NCBI GenBank assembly: GCA_903813345.2
Contig: CAIIXF020000003.1
Span: 6,659,815 to 6,723,814 of the forward strand
Reading direction: 5' to 3'
DNA: 64,000 nucleotides
Source of the DNA: Owenia fusiformis
Lineage: Eukaryota > Annelida > Polychaeta > Sabellida > Oweniidae
In this document: positions 37,886 to 47,025 of the stretch, one piece after another
Numbering within the stretch: the first letter of the stretch is position 1
Layout: every line of letters starts with the position of its first letter
Program-made: the position numbers and the translations under genes
Notes under the pieces: model-generated
Seen by the model: only the letters and a program-made list of their open reading frames with translations
Databases searched by the model: none
What the model was told of the DNA's origin: nothing

Positions 37886-38572
37886 AAGGGAACATGGGGC
37901 AAAACTGCCCTTAGGGGCAAAATGGCCCATCGAAACATCTTTTGAATTATAAAAAGATGGTTCTTCAAAAGTCACATAATCGAATTTTGAAATTTCCGCC
38001 ACCTTCTCGACCGCCCATTTTTAACCTAGCAGCGTCTCGCTTTACGTAAGAGACAATTGTATACTTTTCACTCTCTTTTTTTGCAAATTAGCCCTCCCAT
38101 GAGAATCTCTAAAAATCCGGCAACAATAGACTATCATTTTGATTTAACATTTTACATAGAGTATGCATATTTATTCTTTATTTGTAAAAATTACGAGCTA
38201 CAAATATCAGGCAAATTAAAATAACGTCTATTTGAAAATTCACATGTCTTTGGGGCAAAACGGCCCACAAAGGTTATACAAAAATCTTATTGTCAATTGA
38301 TCAATTGATTTTCAAATATTTTAAAAGATTTTAACATTTGGCCGTTTTTCCCCACCCATGGGCCGTTTTGCCCCTCTCTCGACATTATTTTTGACCATTG
38401 AAAAATCACAGAAGATAGTCCTAGGCAAGTATAAAACACTCGAAAAATGTAAACCACAACCCATTAATAAAGGGGAACATCACAGTGCGTGATGATTGAC
38501 AGATAAGAAAAAAAACCCGTGCGGAACAAGTCAAAATTAATTTTTTAGGGCTGTTTTGCCCCAGGTTCCCTT
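37886..38572. mobile_element. MITE-like element with AAGGGAACMTGGGGCAAAAC ends
   Basis: The left end AAGGGAACATGGGGCAAAAC pairs with GTTTTGCCCCAGGTTCCCTT at the right. GGGCAAAACGGCCC-type motifs are repeated in both orientations inside (37915, 38255, 38340, 38360). About 0.69 kb, non-coding. A target duplication could not be fixed. Confidence 0.75.
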
Positions 38573-38772
38573 ATGTCATCATTTATTGACATACCCAGAC
38601 AAAATATAGTATAGACTTGCTTTTTATTGTATTTAAGCTGTGAAAACGCAACTTCAAATTTTTCTTTTATTTAGAACAATGTTTTCTACATCAATCATAC
38701 TGAAGTAAAGAGAATGAGCGGAGAAATAGTTCTATTCCACTGGTCCTCAAGTAGTTGCAAGAATACGGTTCC

Positions 38773-39590
38773 TGTAACAGCATGGCGGAGTTTCCGCTAG
38801 GGTAAAATTTAATTTCTCCTCGTGTACATGAGTTGCAATTTAATACTTACCCCAAAGGTACATTGCATAACTGGAAAAATTGAACACATAACATAAAGTA
38901 TTCCATAAGTTGACTTTATTTTATTTTTTAATTTGAATGTTTTAGTTAAGGATTTAAGCCCTTCCCGAGTGCATAGTGGATCGATTATCATTCCTCAAAG
39001 TTTAGGAAACAACGCGCAATGGCTTCAGTGGAATGAATCAGCCACAATGCATTGAGTCTTGGGCTTAAATTCGTTTCATACATTGCAAAATATTTTATAC
39101 AATATCACAAGTTGTCACTTTGGCAACCAATCAACGTATCGGTTTCATTAGTTTCCCCAGAATCTAAAAATGACCTTGGGTACATTAGAGGAGTATATTG
39201 CAACTCAGTTATATTAAATAGCGTGTTCTGATTGGCTGAAATTGGAAAAATTATTCACACATAGCTAGGCAAGATTCAAGCCACTCCGAACACAGTATTT
39301 CAAATGACTGCACTGCATTATATAACCAATTAACCACCAAAGGTCACTTTTTCAATGGTTGTCAAGGTTGACAACTGGACTCAACAGATTGAAATTGATA
39401 CTTTGCCGAGTTTCTAAGAAAATATTTTGCAAGGTATGTAGGGAATTTAATCCAAAGAATCAATGCATTGTGACTGATTCATTCCACTCAGGCGTTGTTT
39501 CTTAAACTTAGCACTCGATTCTGCGAATATCGTGCAAAGGAAATAAGATACACTCTAATGCATTTTAAACTCCGCCATGCTGTTACACGA
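38773..39590. repeat. inverted duplication upstream of the first lectin gene
   Basis: Left-arm landmarks TAACAGCATGGCGGAGTTT (about 38775) and AGTGGAATGAATCAGCCACA (about 39030) recur as complements at about 39572 and 39470. The arms are diverged and separated by about 0.4 kb. It could be a foldback or MITE-like element; the ends are uncertain. Confidence 0.6.
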
Positions 39591-39798
39591 ATGCCATCGT
39601 GGTAAGCCACGCCCTCTCCATCTCTATCCTTCTGGAGATCTGCGATGCAACAGAGAGAGATGCTATGATGCATCAGTATGCATGAATGCCACGTTCTTAC
39701 AATTGTTCTACTCAACTATACTAAGGGACTATTGACAATGATATGATTGAATGATCTAAATGATTTGTTTCTCTTAATTCTGCAACTAGATCATTGAC

Positions 39799-40356
39799 AT
39801 GATGAGAGCCATACTACATGTAGCTGCTTGGATGATATTTGCAATCGTCCTCCTTGACATTGCAACTACGACAACATTGGCACACTGCGATTACACCCAT
39901 GGGTCTGTGTGCCCAATGGGATTCACCTTCAATGAAAACCTGGAGTCCTGTTACAACTTTGTCATATCAGAGAAAACCACGTGGTACAATGCTCTCACAT
40001 TTTGCAACTCAATGGACGCAAATCTTGTCGCTATAGAGACGGCAGAAGAATATAATTTCCTAAGAAATGAGATAAAAGGACGGGGAATTATTGGGGACGG
40101 TGGTCGAACAGGAAATTCTTTCTTTACTGGCGGCAACTTTCTAAATGGAGATTGGCAGTGGGCTGGTGGACCATTATGGAAGACAAAATCGATGTTATAT
40201 GCACCATGGAGTACTACCAGAGTGAATGGTGATCCAGAACCTGACAATTTAGCTGTGGAAAAATGTGCAATCCTTTATAGTGGTGATCAATTTAGACTAC
40301 ATAACTGGATTTGTGACCTCCTGTTCCACTACATATGCGAAATCAAACTGAAATAA
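39799..40356 (+). CDS. secreted C-type lectin, EPD variant
   Basis: 185 residues in one coding exon; a second ATG immediately follows the first (39802). Residues 1-29 form a signal peptide (AAWMIFAIVLLDIATTTTLA). The rest is one C-type carbohydrate-recognition domain: CPMGFTFNENLESCYNF, TFCNSMDANLVAIE, WQWAGG, PEPDNLAVEKC, HNWICDLLFHYICE. The calcium/sugar motif is EPD, neither the mannose-type EPN nor the galactose-type QPD, and the usual WND is WIC, so calcium-dependent binding may be altered. A CTGCAACTAG acceptor-like site just upstream allows a 5'UTR intron. Closely similar to the gene at 45510-46052, with near identity over the first half of the domain. Confidence 0.93.
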   Translation: MMRAILHVAAWMIFAIVLLDIATTTTLAHCDYTHGSVCPMGFTFNENLESCYNFVISEKTTWYNALTFCNSMDANLVAIETAEEYNFLRNEIKGRGIIGDGGRTGNSFFTGGNFLNGDWQWAGGPLWKTKSMLYAPWSTTRVNGDPEPDNLAVEKCAILYSGDQFRLHNWICDLLFHYICEIKLK

Positions 40357-40550
40357 ACCAACTGATGTAGTGCAGCTTCAATAGAACAGAAACAATTATG
40401 TCTAGAAACTATGTCATGATGGATAGTGTACACAATTACATCATTGTTCGCTTCATAAAAATACTATAATGTACCACATTGTTCATCTCACCTATTTAAA
40501 TCGAATACTGCTTTTCTACCTATTTACTAATCCTTTGTCTGGAACACTTT

Positions 40551-41079
40551 CACTGGTGATCCGCTCGATTACGCTGGTTACCGAAACGGTTCGTTTTGGT
40601 AACAAAATGTCGGAACGTCGAAGGTACGATTTTTCTTTTTTCTTATTTCAAGCGTTAGTAAGCAGAATCCCCACGACATTTTTTCTCACAAACGTATGTC
40701 TGTATCATATGTTTAAGAAAACGTATATGTTTGCGAAAAATAGCTCAGAAGACAACAGAATCGTCGATTTAGTTCCTCATTTAAGTTACATAAACGGTAG
40801 GGGTTAAAAGTGCAGATCTTAACTGTTTTTCGAAATACCGTTTATGTAACTTAAGTGAGGAATTAAATCTACGATTCCATTGTCAACAGAACTATTTGTC
40901 GCAAATGTGTACATTTTCTTAAACATATGATAGGCCTACTGATACACGTTTGTGTTAAAAAATGTCGTGGGAATTCTGCCTACGTGGTGTACAGTAAGGA
41001 AAAAAGAAAAATCGTACCTTCGACATTCCGACATTTTGTTACCGAAACGGTTCCAGCGTAATCGAGTGGATCACCAGTG
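40551..41079. mobile_element. long-hairpin MITE with CACTGGTG ends and 5-bp target duplication
   Basis: Almost the whole 529 bp is an inverted repeat: CACTGGTGATCCGCTCGATT at the left against CGAGTGGATCACCAGTG at the right, continuing through ACAAAATGTCGGAA and its complement to a centre near 40810. The flanks are ACTTT at 40546-40550 and 41080-41084. Non-coding; RNA from it would fold into a long hairpin. Confidence 0.85.
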
Positions 41080-41869
41080 ACTTTGAGTTACGTTAACTTT
41101 TAAATTGTAACAGTAACTTTAGAATATACACTCCCCTCCATAAGTTTGGCAACCTTTGTATACATGTAAATTCATCAAATAATTTCCGCATGGTAGAAGA
41201 GTCAAAACAGTATTTTTCCAAAAATAAATGTTTCATGATATTTTCGAAAAGATGGATGTGTGATAGTGATATAGTGATCTTTATAATCTACAATTATTGA
41301 ATGCATTAGTGCATTTTGTATGGTTCATTTCGTTCGCTATGACGAGGGTACATGATTTGGTCACATATTGGGAGTGCCCTTTTTTAAAATAGAATACCGG
41401 TTTGGTGAGATATATTATTTTGATCTTTATTGGTCAAATGAGTTCTGAACAATTGATTCAATCATTCATGACAGTAAATGAGTGATTTGATCACTGTCTT
41501 GATACACCTATGGTACATGAAACATGCGTTGCCATTTCGCTCATTTCTCATGGGATCTACACGTCAGCTTACTCGTGATGAACGGGCAACCGTTATTGCC
41601 CTCCGCAATGAGGGTCGGACGTTGCGATATATTGGTCTAACACTGAATCGCTGCAAGGGCACAATATAAAAAACCATCAAACGATTTCGAAATTCAGGGT
41701 CAAACAGGGACCGACCCCGCTCTGGAAGGCCTTACATTTCTACATTGAGAGGGGACCGCGCCCTTGTCCACCATACCCGGCTAGAACGTAAGACAACAGT
41801 CCCAAGACTGAAAACCTTCTGGCAGATGAACTTTAACATACGTGCAAGCTACTCTACTATCAGGAGAAG

Positions 41870-42025
41870 GTGCGGCATTGTCACTTTTTATTTTTCATAC
41901 TTTAAATTTGACGAACTTCTCGAAAAATATTCATCAACTTTACGCAATTATTGCTAACTATTGCCGACAATGCTGGTTTTGTTTTAAAGTTTTATATGTT
42001 CTATTAAATGTCTTTATTCTTTCAG
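41870..42025 (+). other. apparent GT-AG intron in the Tc1-like transposase
   Basis: 156 bp, beginning GTGCGG and ending TTATTCTTTCAG after a pyrimidine-rich tract. Removing it joins AAG to GTTAC and restores the conserved block TIRRRLHNRGLYG without a gap. Inside are stops in every forward frame that matters. Exon sides read AG|GT, as expected for a spliced intron; an insertion with a 3-bp AGG duplication is the alternative. Confidence 0.75.
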
Positions 42026-42672
42026 GTTACATAACAGAGGTCTGTACGGTCGAATAGCCAAGAAAAAGCCTATTACTTCCCCCATCATACGACAACGACG
42101 ATTGGAATGGGCAAATGTTGTCCGGCTTTGGAATATCAATACTCATTGGTCTAAAGTAGTTTTTTCGGATGAAACGAGATACAATATTGGAGAAAATGAT
42201 GGCAGGACGATTGTGTGGCGCACAAATGCTGAGAAATTCAACCCAGAGTGCCTCGACATGGGACGAACTGTAAGACGTGGTGGTCTCATATTTTGGGGGT
42301 GCGTCGGGTATCATGGTGTTGGGGAGCTAGTCACGGTCCCTGGAGTCATCACGGGAGGGGTATATAGAGATATTTTGCAGGAGAACCTTTTACCATCCAT
42401 TGAACAGATATTCGGTGAAAGAGAGCAGCGCTACGTCTTTCAACAGGACAACGCTCCCATTCATACTGCGAATCAAGGTTCTTTCAAAGCGGCGTTAACA
42501 AAATGAGATGGTCTGCATATTCCCCAGACCAACCACTTATTGAAAATATGTGGCATTATATTGATCGCCAGATACAGAATCTCCCAATTAACAACCTCCG
42601 CGAGCTGGAAATCGCCGTTCGTAGAGCATGGGTTCAAATCCCTGACCAGTACATCAGGAGACTATTTGAAAG

Positions 42673-43733
42673 GCTTCCTAGTCAACTCGTACCCAAGACA
42701 ACTCGTACCCAAGACAACTTGTACCCAAGACAACTCGTACCCAAGTCAACTGGTACCCAAGACAACTCGTACCCACGTTTATTTTCTGTATTATGAGTGC
42801 ATATAAGAAAACAAATTGAGTCTGTGTCAAAATGTTTAATGTTATAATGTGCCTCAATATTTTTTCTGAATTTAGAAGACATTTTTTCTCAATGGATTAA
42901 GCGAAGCATTTTTTTTAATTTGGATTACCTTTGAAGTGCTTTGAAGGGCTTGTTCTCAACTTTTTTTGTAATACATATATATAAATGAATATAATTACAA
43001 CAGTAACTTTTCAACAAATGAATCAAACAATTAAAATAATTAAGCTTAGTGCATTCAGAGAAAATTAATAAGGGAACTTTAATCTGTTAATTTCTTTTCC
43101 ATTTTGAACTTAATTGGATTATATTTGAACACATGCATGCAAAGTGTATTATATCATGTATGAATAAGTGTCAAAATAATATTTGATATTCATATTATTT
43201 AGAATATTTTTTATTGCTTAATTTTATGAAGGTGACTTCTTAGAATTATCATTCTTTAATCTGATAATATGAAATCCTAAATAGATTATCTGTTTAATAA
43301 GAAATAGGCGCAAGTTTTGAAAATCTTTATATTTTTGATAATACCATATTTCAAGATGAATTAGATCTGATACTTGTTCCAAACACTCATTAACATACAA
43401 AAATACCACTAATATTGTGAACAATGATTATGAATATGTGGAATAAACATAAATCTCTTCCCTCAAACATCTGAATCTGTGACCAATATATTTGGTCACA
43501 AATTTCAATCGATTTCTTCCAAAAACTCTTCTACATACTTCAAACTATTCTGAACTGTATGTAACCATTATAATATGTATATCTATACCCATTCCCAGCC
43601 CAACACTTGATTCAAAACAAAACATATACTTGGGTACAAATTGTCTTGGGTACGAGTTGTCTTGGGTACGAGTTGTCTTGGGTACGACTTGACTTGGGTA
43701 CGAGTTGTCTTGGGTACGAGTTGACCAGTTACC
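42673..43733. mobile_element. nested element with 16-bp tandem repeats at both ends, 8-bp target duplication
   Basis: Inserted into the transposase C-terminal codons; TTTGAAAG is duplicated at 42665-42672 and 43734-43741. Each end carries about six copies of a 16-mer (CAACTCGTACCCAAGA) in inverted orientation (about 42683-42778 and 43628-43728). The middle is AT-rich and non-coding. An 8-bp duplication fits hAT-like transposition, while the tandem-repeat ends recall foldback elements. Confidence 0.88.
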
Positions 43734-44639
43734 TTTGAAAGCATGCCCAGAAGAGTTCGTGCCCTTATCCTTAGTCGTGGTTATCCCACTAGATATTGAT
43801 TATCAACTTGTTGACTTTATATTAGAATCACTTTTATAACATTTCTGCTTATTTAAAATATGTTTACACCACGAGCGCAATTTCATGTTAAATAATGACA
43901 GATTTTCATATTTTGCCTGTTTACGCCACATGATAATGGACAATAAAACAAAGCGACATGGCAATCATAAATTTAATATGTTATTTTTTATGTTTGCAAA
44001 ACTCGCAAAGCTATGATGGTGCACTTTCAGCACAAAAAGCAACAAAAACTAACAAAAATGAACCTCTCAAAGATTAAGCCTTAACAACATCGATTCTACA
44101 TTTTAATTACAATTCCAACGCTACGTAAAGATTGTTGAACATCAGACAAACGTAATGCCAAGATTTCATGACTTTTCATAATATATTAGTGAAACTATAT
44201 GGCAAAACGTTCTCTCAAAATTTCCAATTTGAAATGTTGTTCACACAAAAATCTAAAAAGGTTGCCAAACTTATGGAGGGGAGTGTAAATGGAGTTCTGA
44301 TGAAAATGCTTTTTAACTGGTCTTTAAAATGTAATCTTTAATGCAGACGTATATAAACATAGTCTCTAATCATCAGTTAAAGATGATGACATTCGAAATA
44401 TCAAGGGGAATAAACATTTTGTTTTGTGAATCGTTGTAACAATTACATTGTACGTGCACTAAATCTCGTAACCGACGATTACTTTTGCTATTCTACTGTG
44501 TTTCAAATTAAAGAACAATGAAAACCTGTTAGCCCCATCAGAAAACATAAACATCCGCAACAGACGCATAGATGTAAATATTTATGAGGTATAGTAAGTT
44601 ATAAAATTACAAATATTTAAGATTTGAAACTAGTATACT

Positions 44640-44702
44640 GGTTTCATTTTGTCTGTTGAGGATCCGAGGCACACATTGTTTATATCAGAAAGACAGTTAG
44701 CG
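44640..44702 (+). promoter_or_regulatory. probable 5'UTR exon of the second lectin gene
   Basis: AGAAAGACAGTTAGCG is followed at 44703 by GTAAGTAG, a strong splice donor. The matching acceptor would be CATCTATAG at 45493 (or the AG at 45497), just before the start codon at 45510. The upstream boundary is not known; a promoter near 44600 is inferred. Confidence 0.45.
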
Positions 44703-45509
44703 GTAAGTAGACTTACATAGACTACTTGAATTAATTTGGATAATAGTCTTGCGTGAAGTCCCTTTCCCCCGGTACCCTCGTATTCCGTCTGTTACATTGG
44801 ATTTGGGAAATTACCAGTGACTTGACGCAAGTTTAGATGATTTTAGACCCAGTGAAAGTTGTTACGTGTTCTGTGTTTGCAGAGTTGAATACTGTATACG
44901 ACATGAAGTATTTCAAAAGTTTACCTTATTCATTTTTTATTTTGCACTACACGTAGAGTAAATTAATTCCCGGGCATTTTGTGATATTTATTGTATTATA
45001 TTTGAAAAAAATAGTTTAAATATAACACTAAGTTAAAGGTCAATGGACAGATCTAAGAGAAGAGATAAATCATTTCGAAAATATTTTGTTTTTAATGTTT
45101 CGCATTTCATGATTTGATCTTATCTGGCCGACCATGACCTCCTATATCCCAAAAAGACCATGAATATTTGTGTCAAAAAAAGAATTCCATAAATACAATA
45201 AACTTGTGTGTCAAAAAGATAAAAAAGAACTTACCCTAACCCTAACCCGCAGATACAACAAGTAGAGATAACAAATAGACATCATTTTTTGATTTTTTAT
45301 CAATGATTTGACAGTTTTGATATTTTTGATTTTTTGATATTTTTTACTTTACCCAAACTCTGGATATACATGGTATCTCAAACTGAATTTGAAAAGTTTT
45401 GTTGAACAGTTTAGTTTAGATGAAGTCAAAAACGATTCTAAAAAGAATCTGAGTTCCATATACAACGTATATATTTTATTTCTTCATCTATAGATAGCGC
45501 ACTGGCAAG

Positions 45510-46052
45510 ATGAAGACTTTACTCGGTACTGGGATGATATTCGCAATCGTCTTCCTCGACATTGCAACTACGAGAACAATTGCACACTGCGATTACACCC
45601 ATGGGTCTGTGTGCCCAATGGGATTCACCTTCAATGAAAACCTGGAGTCCTGTTACAACTTTGTCATATCTGAGAAAACCACTTGGTACAATGCTCTCAC
45701 ATTTTGCAACTCAATGGACGCAAATCTTGTTGCTATAGACTCGGAAGAAGAATACAATTTCCTACGAAGTGAGATTCAGGGACGGGGGATTATTGGAGAC
45801 GGTGCTACAACAGGAAATTCGTTCTTCATTGGTGGCAACTTTTTAAATGGAGGTTGGCAATGGGCGGGTGGACCTTCATGGAAGACAAAACCGATATTAT
45901 ATGCCCCTTGGAGTACTACGTGGAGCAGTCCAGAACCTAACGACGTGAATGCAGAGAGATGTACAGTTCTTTATGGTGGTGAACAATTTAAACTACATAA
46001 CTGGAATTGTGGCTTTGAGTTCCATTACATATGTGAAATCAAATTAAGATGA
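45510..46052 (+). CDS. secreted C-type lectin, EPN variant
   Basis: 180 residues in one coding exon. A signal peptide (GMIFAIVFLDIATTRTIA) is followed by one C-type lectin domain: CDYTHGSVCPMGFTFNE, WYNALTFCNSMDANLVAID, WQWAGG, SPEPNDVNAERC and HNWNCGFEFHYICE. The binding motif is EPN, typical of mannose-type ligands; the WND position is WNC. It shares long identical stretches with the lectin at 39799-40356 and differs most around the sugar-binding loop, the pattern expected when duplicates diverge in ligand. Secretion and a role in recognition of microbes or self-glycans are inferred. A short interstitial CCCTAACCCTAACCC lies upstream near 45233. Confidence 0.95.
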   Translation: MKTLLGTGMIFAIVFLDIATTRTIAHCDYTHGSVCPMGFTFNENLESCYNFVISEKTTWYNALTFCNSMDANLVAIDSEEEYNFLRSEIQGRGIIGDGATTGNSFFIGGNFLNGGWQWAGGPSWKTKPILYAPWSTTWSSPEPNDVNAERCTVLYGGEQFKLHNWNCGFEFHYICEIKLR

Positions 46053-47025
46053 ATAACTGTAACTCTTCGCTGATTATGAGGTACTGTTGTGTACAGGTTG
46101 GCTCTTAAGAGATAAATACATTATAGATATATCCAAGAGAATGGGAAATATATAGCACCCACAGGCCCGTCAGACACTTTTCTTCAAGGGGGGGGGGGTC
46201 AATTTTGCCACGTAAATCAGGTTGGTCAGGTTGGGGGGGGGGGGGGTCGGTTTGTACGAGCTGATAGGCCAAGGGAAACTCACTTCTATATTGAGCTCAC
46301 TAGAACTTTCTTTTTGAGCAATTTGGAGAAACGTTAGAAAAGGGAGATGTTGTGCTACAAGGGCCCCCAGCATAACGAGGAAATTTAACCATGTTCAAGA
46401 TATCATTCAGTGATGTATAGACCCTTTCAAGTAAGAGGGCATCAAGTAGTTTCAAACCATAATTTGGAAGGAGGGGCAATCGCACATTATCAAGCAGTTA
46501 CAAGGAACATTCTTCAAGAATATATAAAATAAAATTGGGACCCAGACACTCGTTTTTAGCCATCACAAACACAAAATGCGATATTTTAATGAAGAATCAT
46601 TAAAATATACAAAGTGACCCAAAATACAATGTGATGTGATAATGTGTTTATTTGAAACCTATTATTACAACATTTCCTATATAGAGACTATACAAAATAT
46701 AAATTCTGTAACATCTGAATATCTTTACATAGCGTTTGAAATAGTTTACTTATCATGTTGAATCATATTTACATATTCTTTTATTAACTTTGTCAATAAT
46801 AATAATGAACTGACCGTCTGACTTGCTTATTATTTTTGTAAATTATGTCAAAGACGGATATCTGAAGGAACAGTTTTAAACGATTTCAAGAGTAACAAAT
46901 GGCAACATTGATACGGGAGTTGAGGAATTCTATTCCAAAATTGGTATTGCATCTACATGTACATAAACTGGTATGTTCTGAGATTATATTGAAAATGTGA
47001 TATAATGAATAGAATAATAAAAATA
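46053..47025. other. no gene; poly-G tracts
   Basis: G runs of 11 and 13 bases occur near 46190 and 46235. No coding region or defined repeat was found. Antisense TTTATT motifs (AATAAA on the minus strand) near 46650 and 46780 may serve the LRR gene. Confidence 0.4.

Larger units (their letters stand above)
41550..43799 (+). pseudogene. Tc1-like transposase, broken
   Basis: Starts MGSTRQLTRDERATVIALRN, followed by the N-terminal helix-turn-helix region with a stop (TAA, 41667-41669) in place of a serine/arginine-type position (GTI*KTIKRFRNSG). The frame continues to STIRRR at 41869. It resumes exactly at 42026 (LHNRGLYGRIAKKKP) if 41870-42025 is removed. Catalytic blocks are VVFSDET (first D), FQQDNAPIHT (second D) and LIENMWH (E). 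A frameshift with a small deletion lies near 42500. The C terminus is split by the nested element: RRLFE before it and SMPRRVRALI to the stop at 43797-43799 after it. Non-functional by at least one nonsense codon, one frameshift and one insertion. Confidence 0.92.
41129..44285 (+). mobile_element. Tc1-like transposon (DD34E) carrying a nested insertion
   Basis: Bounded by TA dinucleotides (41127-41128, 44286-44287). The 29-bp ends are exact inverted repeats: CACTCCCCTCCATAAGTTTG plus GCAACCTTT. Between them is a decayed transposase gene on the plus strand, an intron-like segment at 41870-42025, and a later insertion at 42673-43733. Without the nested element and its duplicated target the transposon would be about 2.09 kb, longer than the usual 1.6 kb. 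Confidence 0.95.

Noticed and set aside
45233-45248. Interstitial telomere repeat
   Set aside because: Only about two and a half CCCTAA units; too short to separate from chance or simple-sequence DNA.
46185-46250. G-quadruplex regulatory element
   Set aside because: Two long G runs are present, but they could be simple slippage tracts and nothing ties them to a gene.
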